A DNA stretch of 7,330 nt. Origin: JBNKDD01 sp050288085. GTDB taxonomy: Bacteria > Chloroflexota > Anaerolineae > Aggregatilineales > UBA3940. The notes beneath the pieces are model-generated. The model worked only from the letters and a program-made list of their open reading frames with translations, did not search any database and had not been told where the DNA came from. Below are positions 1-5,703 of this stretch, piece after piece. Position 1 is the stretch's first letter; every line of letters begins with the position of its first letter. The stretch is taken from assembly GCA_050288085.1 (NCBI GenBank), contig JBNKDD010000293.1, forward strand, positions 1-7,330, in the 5' to 3' direction. A program made the translations under genes and the position numbers.

Positions 1-710
1 AGCTTGCAGCCTTCCTCACGTTGATCGGTAGTGCTGATGCCCGGCGTCACGTTCTGGATGTAGACCTTACCTTCGCCGCCCATCGCCTCGGCCAGCGCTT
101 CACAGGCAATCCGCCCGCCCTCGACGTTGTCGGAGCCGATGTAGGACAGCGGGAACTGCACCGGGCCGTTGGCATAGTCGCCGTCCCCGATGAAGGTATC
201 GACCGTCAGCAGCGGCAGCCCGGCGTCGTTAGCTGATTGCAACGGGGCGACCATCGCCTCTTTATCGACTGGGGCCAGGAACAGGAAGTCCAGGTCACCA
301 CGGGCGACCATTGCATCCAGCATCGGCGTCTGCACGGTCGCGTTCCAGTTCTCCGGGACCTGTACGACCAGTTCGACGCCAAAGTCGGCGGCGGCCTGTT
401 GAGCACCGCGTTGCATAGTGAAGTAGAAGGGGTCCTGCACACCGGCCAGGAATCCGATCTTGATATCACTTTCTGCTGCGGGTTCCTCGACTGCTGCCTC
501 TTCGGCAGGTTCTTCAGCCGCCGCTTCTTCGGCGGGCTCCTCGGCTGCTGCTTCTTCGGCAGGTTCCTCAGCCGCCGCTTCCTCGGCGGGTTCTTCGGCT
601 GCTGCTGCCTCGCCACCCTCAGGTGCACTTGCTGGTGCACAGCCGACAAGGATCATACTCATCAGAAGAAGCAAGGCGATTGCGAAAATTGAAACACGTC
701 TGAAACTCAT
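1..710 (-). CDS. CUT2/ribose-type sugar-binding lipoprotein, partial (C-terminus off the left edge)
   Basis: Extracytoplasmic substrate-binding protein of a ribose/xylose-type ABC importer; captures a sugar outside the membrane and delivers it to a permease not in this window. 236 codons are visible and the frame is open to the edge. Residues 1-24 are a lipoprotein signal: SFRR, a hydrophobic stretch, and lipobox ILVGC with Cys24 as the lipidated residue. Residues 31-80 are a Glu/Ala/Pro repeat linker. From about residue 82 comes the type-1 periplasmic-binding fold: DIKIGFLAGVQDPFYFTMQ, then LDFLFLAPVDKEAM, LLTVDTFIGD and SYIGSDNVEGG, all typical of sugar-binding members. ATG at 710 is preceded by AGGAGG at a 6-nt spacing, which fixes the start. 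It follows a complete CUT1 operon in the same direction after a 152-bp gap, so it probably begins a second importer. The ligand cannot be told from the N-terminal half. The family call is firm. Confidence 0.92.
   Translation of the reverse strand, partial: MSFRRVSIFAIALLLLMSMILVGCAPASAPEGGEAAAAEEPAEEAAAEEPAEEAAAEEPAEEAAAEEPAEEAAVEEPAAESDIKIGFLAGVQDPFYFTMQRGAQQAAADFGVELVVQVPENWNATVQTPMLDAMVARGDLDFLFLAPVDKEAMVAPLQSANDAGLPLLTVDTFIGDGDYANGPVQFPLSYIGSDNVEGGRIACEALAEAMGGEGKVYIQNVTPGISTTDQREEGCK
477..596 (-). repeat. 27-bp tandem repeat coding an EEPAEEAAA linker
   Basis: Four full copies and a 12-bp partial copy of a 27-bp unit encode residues 39-78 of the binding protein (EEPAEEAAA three times, then EEPAEEAAV, then EEPA). 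Copies 1 and 3 end GCGGCGGCT and carry Pro codon CCC. Copies 2 and 4 end GCAGCAGCC or GCAGCAGTC and carry CCT. The real repeating block is therefore about 54 bp, which points to duplication of a two-unit block. The product is an acidic, Pro-spaced, flexible tether between the lipidated Cys and the folded domain. Confidence 0.9.
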
Positions 711-862
711 ATCTTTCCTCCTGCAAAATAGGAAATGCTAAAATAGAAAACTTCGTTGATGTTTAGGTTAATTACTCGATTTCACCTCCTTAACCCACTG
801 CGGTGGGAAACGCGCGATGTCACCGGCCTGCGGCAAAAAACTTGTGAGAGTTCTGCTTCTCT
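711..862 (-). other. Intergenic gap between the two importer gene sets
   Basis: 152 bp without a gene. It holds a weak terminator-like hairpin just after the permease stop (835-863), a short GC hairpin (794-807, CCCAC/GTGGG with a 4-nt loop and no T-run), an orphan Shine-Dalgarno-like TAAGGAGGTGA (782-792) with no usable start after it, and a direct repeat of CTATTTT(A)GCA about 16 bp apart (722-731 and 737-747) just upstream of the RBS. No convincing -35/-10 pair was found for the gene at 710, so a promoter here or read-through from the operon are both possible. Confidence 0.5.
717..722 (-). promoter_or_regulatory. Ribosome binding site of the CUT2-type binding protein
   Basis: AGGAGG on the minus strand, 6 nt before the ATG at 710. 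It is a perfect Shine-Dalgarno core and the reason for choosing this start. Confidence 0.85.
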
Positions 863-863
863 C
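835..863 (-). terminator. Weak possible intrinsic terminator after the MalG-like gene
   Basis: On the minus strand, GAGAG (859-863) pairs with CTCTC (846-850) around an 8-nt loop, and a run of six T (835-840) follows 5 nt later. The stem is only 5 bp and overlaps the stop codon by one base, so termination would be inefficient at best. Confidence 0.25.
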
Positions 864-1684
864 TACCCCTTCATCGCACTTATTCTCAGACCCGCGACAT
901 AGTAGCGGCCTAAGAGGATAAAAATGACTAAAGGTGGTATTGAAGTAAGCACTGACCCGGCCATCTGAATGTTCCATAGCTCTGCATAGTTACCCCTGAG
1001 ACTGGCGAGTACAGGAGTCGCCATCTGGGCGTTTGGCCCCTGGGTAAATGTCGTCGCGATCAGGAACTCGTTCCAGATCATTGTAAGCAGCAGAATAGTC
1101 GTCGAGACGATTCCCAACCACGCCACAGGGAATAAAATTCGCCAATAGAAGCCAATCGGTCCGCAGCCATCTACCGCTGCCGCATCTTGCAGTTCCTCCG
1201 GAATGGCCTGGAAAAAGGTGGCCGTGATCAGGGCTGCCATCGGCGTGTTGAGAATGGTGTAAGCAATCACCAAACCCAACCGCGTATTGATCAAATTGGT
1301 CGCGGCCATAAACTGCGTGAAGGGAATCAAGATGATTTGATAAGGCAGAAACGTGGCAATACTGGTCAGGAAAAATACCGTATTGCTGTGGCGGAACCTG
1401 AGCCTGGACAGAAAATAACCGGCCCAGGAACCCAGTAAAACAGAAAGGACGGTTGAGGACACCGATATGATGGTGCTGTTGATCAAGCCGGGCTTGAGAA
1501 TCTGGAAGGCAGTTACATAATTGCTGATTTGCTGGCTTTCAGGCGGCACCATGTACCGGTGCAGCGCAACCTCACGGGGAGTCTTGAAAGAAGTGGCGAG
1601 GATGGTATACATGGGAAACAGCCAGATCACCGCCAGCAGGGCCAGGGCAAGAAACTGGAGAACCTTTGAGTGCGTCTTGTTCAT
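863..1684 (-). CDS. CUT1 carbohydrate ABC transporter permease, MalG-like
   Basis: Inner-membrane permease of a CUT1 sugar importer, partner of the upstream MalF-like protein. 273 residues from ATG 1684, normal for the family. About six hydrophobic segments are visible, the first at residues 9-31. The cytoplasmic EAA loop that docks the ATPase is at 163-173 (EELQDAAAVDG), with Asp167 in place of the usual first Glu of EAA but Asp172-Gly173 kept. NSTIISV, LPYQIILIP, IWNEFL and the C-terminal AGLRISAMKG are typical of glucose/mannose-type MalG homologs. Start choice: GTG at 1693 directly abuts GAGGAA (1694-1699) and would leave no spacing, while ATG at 1684 has that RBS 9 nt upstream. ATG 1684 also overlaps the upstream stop as ATGA (1681-1684), which implies translational coupling. 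Family assignment is firm; substrate is inferred from the binding protein. Confidence 0.93.
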   Translation of the reverse strand: MNKTHSKVLQFLALALLAVIWLFPMYTILATSFKTPREVALHRYMVPPESQQISNYVTAFQILKPGLINSTIISVSSTVLSVLLGSWAGYFLSRLRFRHSNTVFFLTSIATFLPYQIILIPFTQFMAATNLINTRLGLVIAYTILNTPMAALITATFFQAIPEELQDAAAVDGCGPIGFYWRILFPVAWLGIVSTTILLLTMIWNEFLIATTFTQGPNAQMATPVLASLRGNYAELWNIQMAGSVLTSIPPLVIFILLGRYYVAGLRISAMKG

Positions 1685-2559
1685 GACTGCCACTTCCTCA
1701 TGGCCGATGCCGCGTAAGGTATAACGACGATCACGGACAGGAACAGAATAATCACGCTGATGGCGGCTCCCAATCCCACCAACTGCTGGCGGAAAGTAGC
1801 AACAAACATAAAGAAGGGGAGAACCTCCGTCGATGTGCCCGGCCCTCCGAAAGTCATCACCCAGACGAGATCAAATACCTTCAAGCTAAACAGAATCAGC
1901 ATCGCGACCACAATCATCGTGGTGTGAGTAACGTTGGGAATGACGATCTGGAAAAACATTTGTACATTAGATGCCCCGTCCACCCGTGCCGCTTCAAAAA
2001 TTTCAGTAGGGATATCGCGGATAGCCGCCAGGTAGAGAGTCATCGAAAAGCCGGTATATTGCCAGACAGCCGCGCTGATAACACAATACAGAGCCTGATC
2101 AGGGGAGGCGATCCAGGGTTGGGCTAATACTTCCAGGCCCACGCCTCGCAAGATCGTATTGACCACCCCGGCACCGGGCTCATACATCCATGCCCATAAA
2201 GTGCCGGTAACCACAAATGAGAGCGCCATAGGGTAAAGAAATACCGGGCGGAATATCTTTTCAGCCCACCCTATGAACGATAGTGCATAGGCTAGAACCA
2301 GACCCAGGGCCGTCGTAAACGGAATAAAGTAAAGCAGCCAGATAATGTTATTCTTAAAGCTGTTTCCAAAGCGCTCCATCTGGAACAATGTGCGGTAGTT
2401 CTCCAACCCGTTAAAATTCCACGATGGCGACATGCCGACCCAATCGTTCATGGATGCGTAGATAGTCCATACCATCATGGCATACATAAACACCACAATA
2501 AGGATCAGCGGCGACAGAAACAGGTATATGTGGGTTTTTGTATGTTTCATTTCAACCAT
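1681..2559 (-). CDS. CUT1 carbohydrate ABC transporter permease, MalF-like
   Basis: Inner-membrane permease, heterodimer partner of the MalG-like protein. 292 residues from ATG 2559. Six hydrophobic segments at about residues 11-33, 72-94, 104-126, 158-178, 213-235 and 265-287. FNGLENYRTLF, then YPMALSFVVTGTLWAWMYEP, is the signature stretch of glucose/mannose-type MalF homologs. The EAA loop is intact at 186-196 (Glu189-Ala-Ala, Asp194-Gly195). The start is uncertain. The frame is open to GTG 2595 and also offers ATG 2559 and ATG 2550, and none has a good Shine-Dalgarno. The later ATGs give an N-terminus (MKHTKTHIYLFLSPL) of normal family form, so I prefer them. It lies 30-75 bp after the binding-protein stop and overlaps the next permease by 4 bp, so the three form one operon. 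Confidence 0.93.
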   Translation of the reverse strand: MVEMKHTKTHIYLFLSPLILIVVFMYAMMVWTIYASMNDWVGMSPSWNFNGLENYRTLFQMERFGNSFKNNIIWLLYFIPFTTALGLVLAYALSFIGWAEKIFRPVFLYPMALSFVVTGTLWAWMYEPGAGVVNTILRGVGLEVLAQPWIASPDQALYCVISAAVWQYTGFSMTLYLAAIRDIPTEIFEAARVDGASNVQMFFQIVIPNVTHTTMIVVAMLILFSLKVFDLVWVMTFGGPGTSTEVLPFFMFVATFRQQLVGLGAAISVIILFLSVIVVIPYAASAMRKWQS

Positions 2560-2625
2560 TCTGTTTGGTCGGCGAGGCGTTGATGCCACTCCCACCGCTT
2601 GATGCTGTAAGCCGGGGTGAGTATC

Positions 2626-3966
2626 TCACTCGGCCCAATACCACTCACTGGCCTCGGTGACGTTATACATTGTCATGGCATTGTCGATTTCGGTTAAAGC
2701 TCGCTCAATGTCAGGACTGTATAGAAACCGGCTGAGAATATCCTGCCAATCGCTTAAAAAGCCCGGTGGGGCCAGCACCCCATGTATGGAGTCGGGGACG
2801 ATGCGCAGAGTCTTAAACGCCAGGGCCGCTTCCTGGTGCAGCACATCAGGGTAGGTACTGTCCGGCACATCAGCATGGATAGCAATCGAGCCTTTGATGA
2901 CATTAAACTCCGCCTGTGCGGCAGGGTCCGCCAGATTGTTCAACCATTCGACCGCAGCGTCAGGGTGCTCTGCTCCCTCAGGCCAGACAAAAGTATCCAC
3001 AATCATCAGGTATACTTCTTCAGGCTTCTTCGGAAAGCCAACTGCCTCCCAATCAACTCCTTCTTCATAACCCGCCGTCGCCAGTTGACCACCGGCAAAA
3101 TCGCCGATGACGATCATGCCGATCTCACCTTCAGCCATCGGGCCGACCACGTCACTCCAGACTTTAGCCCCGTGATACTCGTATAGATAAGGGATCAAAG
3201 CCGCATACTTTTCCAGTGCCTCTCGGATAATCGGATCGCTTTTAGGATCAAGCTGGCCGGTATAGAATTGTTCATAAATATCCGGCCCGCCCACAGAGAG
3301 CAGAACCACATCAAACAGGAAAACGGTTGTCCACTTATCGCGGGTTCCGATCCCGATTGGCGCTACATCTGGTCTTTTCGCCTGGATGATGCTGGCAACT
3401 TCGGTCATCTCGTCAATGTCCGCTGGTGGTTCCAGCCCCAGTTCTTCAAAGAGCGGCACATTGTAAAAGAGCCAGTTAGCCCGGTGAGCATTCATTGGGA
3501 TGCCATATTGGTGCCCATCAAAGGTGACCATCTTCCGGATGGCAGGCGGGTATTTGTTGTCCAGGTCATTAGCCGTCCAGATGTCATCTACGGGCTTAAC
3601 ATATCCTCCATCTACGTACATTTTTAGTTCAGCCCCGCTCAGTGATTGGAAGGTGTCCGGGGGAATATCGGCAGCCAGCAACCCAAGCAGGATCGTTTTG
3701 AGCGTAATCCCGCCACCACCGGCAACAGGGTTATCGACGATCTGTGTGCCTGGCCGCTTCTCGTGATACCACTCGAAGATTGTGTCCATGGCTTCCCGTT
3801 CGCCCCCTGCTGTCCACCAATGATAAATGACCAGCTCATCAGCCTCCTGGGTGGACTGTTCGGTTGCTGCGGATACCTCGATTTCGACCGTCTCGATGAT
3901 AGTCTCTGGTGCGGTGCAAGCAACCAACATTAAGGTTGCCAGCCATAGAATTGCTTGTTTTCTCAC
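2626..3966 (-). CDS. CUT1 sugar-binding lipoprotein, glucose/mannose type
   Basis: Extracellular solute-binding protein (family 1, MalE-like) feeding the two downstream permeases. 446 residues from GTG 3966. That start has GGGGGAG (3974-3980) 7 nt upstream and gives a short lipoprotein signal: VRKQ, a hydrophobic core and lipobox LMLVAC with Cys17. The frame runs on upstream to ATG 4038, but that would put a charged, cysteine-containing extension before the signal peptide, so I reject it. Matches I recall from Thermus-type glucose-binding proteins: YHWWTAGGE near the mature N-terminus, NPVAGGGG, PPDTFQSLSG, NAHRANWLFYN, IGDFAGGQ, DTFVWPEGA, FNVIKGSIA and HGVLAPP. These suggest a glucose, mannose or related monosaccharide ligand (inference). 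It is the first gene of the operon, as usual for these importers. No ATPase gene follows in the window. Confidence 0.93.
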   Translation of the reverse strand: MRKQAILWLATLMLVACTAPETIIETVEIEVSAATEQSTQEADELVIYHWWTAGGEREAMDTIFEWYHEKRPGTQIVDNPVAGGGGITLKTILLGLLAADIPPDTFQSLSGAELKMYVDGGYVKPVDDIWTANDLDNKYPPAIRKMVTFDGHQYGIPMNAHRANWLFYNVPLFEELGLEPPADIDEMTEVASIIQAKRPDVAPIGIGTRDKWTTVFLFDVVLLSVGGPDIYEQFYTGQLDPKSDPIIREALEKYAALIPYLYEYHGAKVWSDVVGPMAEGEIGMIVIGDFAGGQLATAGYEEGVDWEAVGFPKKPEEVYLMIVDTFVWPEGAEHPDAAVEWLNNLADPAAQAEFNVIKGSIAIHADVPDSTYPDVLHQEAALAFKTLRIVPDSIHGVLAPPGFLSDWQDILSRFLYSPDIERALTEIDNAMTMYNVTEASEWYWAE

Positions 3967-3973
3967 CAACAAA

Positions 3974-3980
3974 CTCCCCC
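3974..3980 (-). promoter_or_regulatory. Ribosome binding site fixing the GTG start of the CUT1 binding protein
   Basis: GGGGGAG on the minus strand, 7 nt before GTG 3966. It supports this start over ATG 4038, which would put 24 extra residues before the lipoprotein signal. Confidence 0.75.
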
Positions 3981-4049
3981 TTTTCACCAGTACCGGAATG
4001 CGATGACAGAGTAGAAGTTTCAGAAAATAATTCGGCAATTACCGCTCGA

Positions 4050-4082
4050 CTCTCATCCCTGCGGCGTCAGGGTGAATGAGAG
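4050..4082. promoter_or_regulatory. 12-bp bulged hairpin in the sugar operon leader
   Basis: CTCTCAT pairs with ATGAGAG (7 bp, 4050-4056 with 4076-4082) and CCCTG with CAGGG (5 bp, 4057-4061 with 4068-4072). There is a 3-nt bulge (4073-4075) and a 6-nt loop. No T-run follows on either strand, so it is not a classic terminator. It lies 84 bp before the GTG of the binding protein. It could be a leader RNA structure, an operator or a dispersed repeat. Confidence 0.5.
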
Positions 4083-4111
4083 GCCATAGATGCGGTTTAA
4101 CCGGAGCAGAT

Positions 4112-4390
4112 TCATCTCCTTCGCTGCCAGATTGTTGATAGTCCAATCAGGATAGTTTCCAGGTTGTGGGGAGTTGGCATAAACAGGACAATTGCAGTTC
4201 GAGAAGGATTTCTTCTGGCAGGAATGCCTTCATCCCTATCATAAAGAGATTGGAGCAGGCTCAAACTCTCTCCAAAGTCTTTATGGTATAATCCATAACA
4301 GAGTTCATTTGGAATTGCTTTTCTTACTCTATCATCATAAGTAATAATTTGATCGGCGTAAATGCCATGTTGGTGACATTCAGATGACAT
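4112..4390 (-). CDS. Doubtful 92-residue ORF, no recognised family
   Basis: ATG 4390 to TGA 4112, not overlapping any real gene. I do not recognise the product. It is charged and soluble-looking, with no signal peptide or membrane segment; an internal stretch (ITYDDRVRKAIPNELCYGLY) reads like ordinary protein. Codon use is AT-rich (AGA, ATT, GAT, AAA) and unlike the flanking genes, which fits either a foreign gene remnant or chance. The upstream AGG at 10 nt is a weak RBS. Against it: a consensus extended -10 promoter in an inverted repeat sits inside it, and the region otherwise looks regulatory. Confidence 0.2.
   Translation of the reverse strand: MSSECHQHGIYADQIITYDDRVRKAIPNELCYGLYHKDFGESLSLLQSLYDRDEGIPARRNPSRTAIVLFMPTPHNLETILIGLSTIWQRRR
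4281..4298 (+). promoter_or_regulatory. Extended -10 promoter inside an inverted repeat
   Basis: TTATGG-TATAAT-CCATAA: two perfectly complementary 6-bp arms flank an exact consensus -10 hexamer (4287-4292). The left arm supplies the TG of an extended -10 (TGG then TATAAT), which can work without a good -35; none is seen at 17-18 bp. It points toward the gene at 4480 and would leave a leader of about 180 nt. Symmetric arms around the -10 suggest an operator whose bound protein would block the promoter (inference). Confidence 0.5.
4373..4390 (-). promoter_or_regulatory. PhoB/OmpR-like direct repeat
   Basis: On the minus strand, ATGTCAT-CTGA-ATGTCAC: two 7-bp near-identical half sites, 11 bp apart start to start, so on the same face of the helix. 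This is the layout of Pho boxes bound by OmpR-family dimers (half site CTGTCAT). It lies 90 bp before the plus-strand gene. Only one such pair is present, so the assignment is tentative. Confidence 0.3.
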
Positions 4391-4479
4391 CTTTATACCT
4401 GAATCAAATCATCTTAATGTCCATCATCCACCTGTCGTTCAACTCAACTCAATAAAAGAACCAGCAGGTTGGAGCACCT

Positions 4480-4968
4480 ATGATAACCAAAGAGGGATTT
4501 GCCGAGCATGTAGCGGATGCTTATGATCACCTATACGATCTGGTATACCTGCGCACGCACCCCCTGATTGAATTGTTATATCTACCGGACACCCTGCCTG
4601 TGAAAAAGCGGGCCAGGGAGCTTCACGATTTACTCCGAAATTTCATAGACGAGCTGGATCCAGGGTCACAGGCTCCTTACCTGTCACCTGAATGGCGTCG
4701 TCATCGATACATGGTGCTGCGTTACATAAAGGGACTTAACCATCAAGCCGTGGCAGACCAGTTTGGCGTCAGCCTTCGCCAATACTACCGGATTCGCAAA
4801 ACCATTATGGAAGATGTGTCTGATGTCCTGTGGAACAGATACATTGCCCAGGGATCCCCCCGCGACGAAAATTCGGAGATAATTCAGGATCACCTGGCTG
4901 CCAGCCGGTTGGAGTTACTCCGGTTGGAGGGGGGGAAACTCACCAGTCGGATACTTATACCCACATAG
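4480..4968 (+). CDS. HTH part of a frame-split HTH-HATPase-receiver regulator
   Basis: First half of a signalling protein. ATG 4480 has GGAG 5 nt upstream. Residues 1-60 are a helical domain (FAEHVADAYDHLYDLVYL then HPLIELLYLP). Residues 72-120 are a helix-turn-helix like sigma-70 region 4 (RYMVLRYIKGL, then QAVADQFGVSLRQYYRIRK, then the VLWNRY end). This N-terminal module is one I associate with Chloroflexota regulators, where it is followed in the same protein by kinase-like and receiver domains. Here the frame closes at TAG 4966-4968 after a run of seven G. The last 10 residues after the run (KLTSRILIPT) look unlike the family, while the -1 frame continues it properly. Likely role: DNA binding driven by the attached receiver. 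As read it could still make a free HTH protein of 162 residues. Confidence 0.8.
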   Translation: MITKEGFAEHVADAYDHLYDLVYLRTHPLIELLYLPDTLPVKKRARELHDLLRNFIDELDPGSQAPYLSPEWRRHRYMVLRYIKGLNHQAVADQFGVSLRQYYRIRKTIMEDVSDVLWNRYIAQGSPRDENSEIIQDHLAASRLELLRLEGGKLTSRILIPT

Positions 4969-5702
4969 GTAAAGTCATTGAAGGCGTACACTCCCTTCTG
5001 CAAGACGTTCTGAGCCAGCGTGAGATTGACTTTCAATACTCGCTGCCTGCTCCACTTCCTACCGTTTCCGTCTCACAGGATATGCTGCGCCAGACTCTCC
5101 TGGGAATACTGGGTTACCTGATTGGACGTGTACAGCAAGCCAGCATCCGCTTGACTTTAACCCGCGAGAAGCGGGCAATGGTAGTGATGTCTTTGCTGGT
5201 GGAACCCTCAGAGGCTGTCCAGGAAATAGACCAGGGGCAGGCGCAGGAACACCTTGAAGAAATCCAGGAGATGGCAGTTTTAAGCAATTGCCATGTTATG
5301 CCGGTCTATGATGGGCCGCTCATCGTCGGATTTGAATTGCAACTGCCGGTTGCCCGCCGCACTGTTTTGGTCATCGACGACAATGAGGATATGCTTCAAC
5401 TCTTCCATGCTTATCTAAGCCCTCACGGGTACCATGTCATCACTGCACAATCAGCCCCGGAGGCAATTGAAAAAGTTCACGAGTTCCAACCCTATGCGGT
5501 TACACTCGATTTGATGATGCCAGAACATGACGGTTGGGGGATATTGCAGACCCTGCTTGCCAATTCTAGTACGAATAACATCCCGGTTATTGTGTGCAGT
5601 GTTCTCAAGCAAAAGGAGCTGGCCTTATCATTGGGGGCCACCGCCTACTTAGAGAAGCCGATCACTGAACAATCCTTGCTGTTGGCACTTGAGGGTATCT
5701 AA
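4830..5702 (+). CDS. HATPase-like and receiver part of the frame-split regulator
   Basis: Second half, in the -1 frame. ATG 4830 is only the first start of the open frame; residues 1-35 are an off-frame reading of the HTH gene, and true protein begins near 4935 (ETHQSDTYTHIGKVIEGV). Numbered on the 407-residue fusion: about 165-290 resembles a histidine-kinase ATPase domain (QDMLRQTLLGILGYLIGR matches the N-box helix) but lacks the N-box Asn pair and the DxGxG and GxGxG boxes, so it should not bind ATP normally. 295-407 is a complete receiver: acidic pair Asp300/Asp301, phosphoacceptor Asp344 (TLDLMMPEHDGW), Ser374 (VCSVL) and Lys393 (LEKP). VIVCSVL with ELALSLGA is a wording I associate with this Chloroflexota family. 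Without the upstream frame there is no plausible RBS or start, so joining by frameshift or a missing base is the best reading. Confidence 0.8.
   Translation: MEQIHCPGIPPRRKFGDNSGSPGCQPVGVTPVGGGETHQSDTYTHIGKVIEGVHSLLQDVLSQREIDFQYSLPAPLPTVSVSQDMLRQTLLGILGYLIGRVQQASIRLTLTREKRAMVVMSLLVEPSEAVQEIDQGQAQEHLEEIQEMAVLSNCHVMPVYDGPLIVGFELQLPVARRTVLVIDDNEDMLQLFHAYLSPHGYHVITAQSAPEAIEKVHEFQPYAVTLDLMMPEHDGWGILQTLLANSSTNNIPVIVCSVLKQKELALSLGATAYLEKPITEQSLLLALEGI
4905..4929 (+). repeat. Short direct repeat CCGGTTGGAG
   Basis: CCGGTTGGAG occurs at 4905-4914 and again at 4920-4929, a 15-bp period, just before the G run. It encodes RLELLRLEG-type Leu/Arg-rich helix, so it may be simple coding duplication. Confidence 0.5.
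4929..4935 (+). other. G7 run at the frame break (slippery heptamer or indel)
   Basis: Seven G in the zero-frame phase G-GGG-GGG followed by AAA. This is an X-XXY-YYZ heptamer where both tRNAs can re-pair after a -1 slip. Slipping gives LEGG then ETHQSDTYTH and a continuous protein. GGAG at 4911-4914, 14 nt upstream of the run, could act as the internal Shine-Dalgarno that stimulates bacterial -1 shifting. One extra G would do the same at the DNA level. Confidence 0.7.
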
Positions 5703-5703
5703 G

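Larger units (their letters stand above)
3967..4479. other. Divergent intergenic region between sugar operon and HTH-receiver gene
   Basis: 513 bp, AT-richer than its flanks in 4240-4460. Contents: imperfect palindrome 4033-4044 (CGGCAATTACCG, 10 of 12 symmetric); bulged hairpin 4050-4082; a doubtful ORF on the minus strand (4112-4390); inverted repeat TTGGAG/CTCCAA (4250-4255 and 4270-4275); extended -10 promoter with flanking inverted repeat (4281-4298); OmpR/PhoB-like direct repeat (4373-4390); and GGAG (4471-4474) as RBS of the plus-strand gene. No clear promoter was found for the minus-strand sugar operon. Confidence 0.6.

Noticed and set aside
206..649. 147-residue minus-strand ORF rich in Lys/Arg/Pro/Gln
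   Set aside because: It is an off-frame reading of the binding protein and its tandem repeat; the true frame has a signal peptide, RBS and a recognisable fold.
237..741. Plus-strand ORFs with Ser/Ala/Gly or Cys/Phe repeats
   Set aside because: Antisense shadows of the same 27-bp repeat; no RBS, no family resemblance.
768..977. 69-residue minus-strand ORF over the end of the MalG-like gene
   Set aside because: Mostly overlaps a real gene in another frame; its tail only runs through the orphan Shine-Dalgarno.
3967..4038. 24-residue N-terminal extension of the CUT1 binding protein from ATG 4038
   Set aside because: It would bury the lipoprotein signal; GTG 3966 has a strong RBS at correct spacing.
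4113..4115. 20-codon leader peptide start (MNLLRLNRIYG) overlapping the end of the doubtful ORF
   Set aside because: GGAG directly abuts the ATG with no spacing; the peptide runs through the hairpin and shows no attenuation features.
4370..4399. TTGGTG - 18 bp - TATACC as a second plus-strand promoter
   Set aside because: Only 3 of 6 and 4 of 6 consensus matches; the extended -10 at 4287 is far better.
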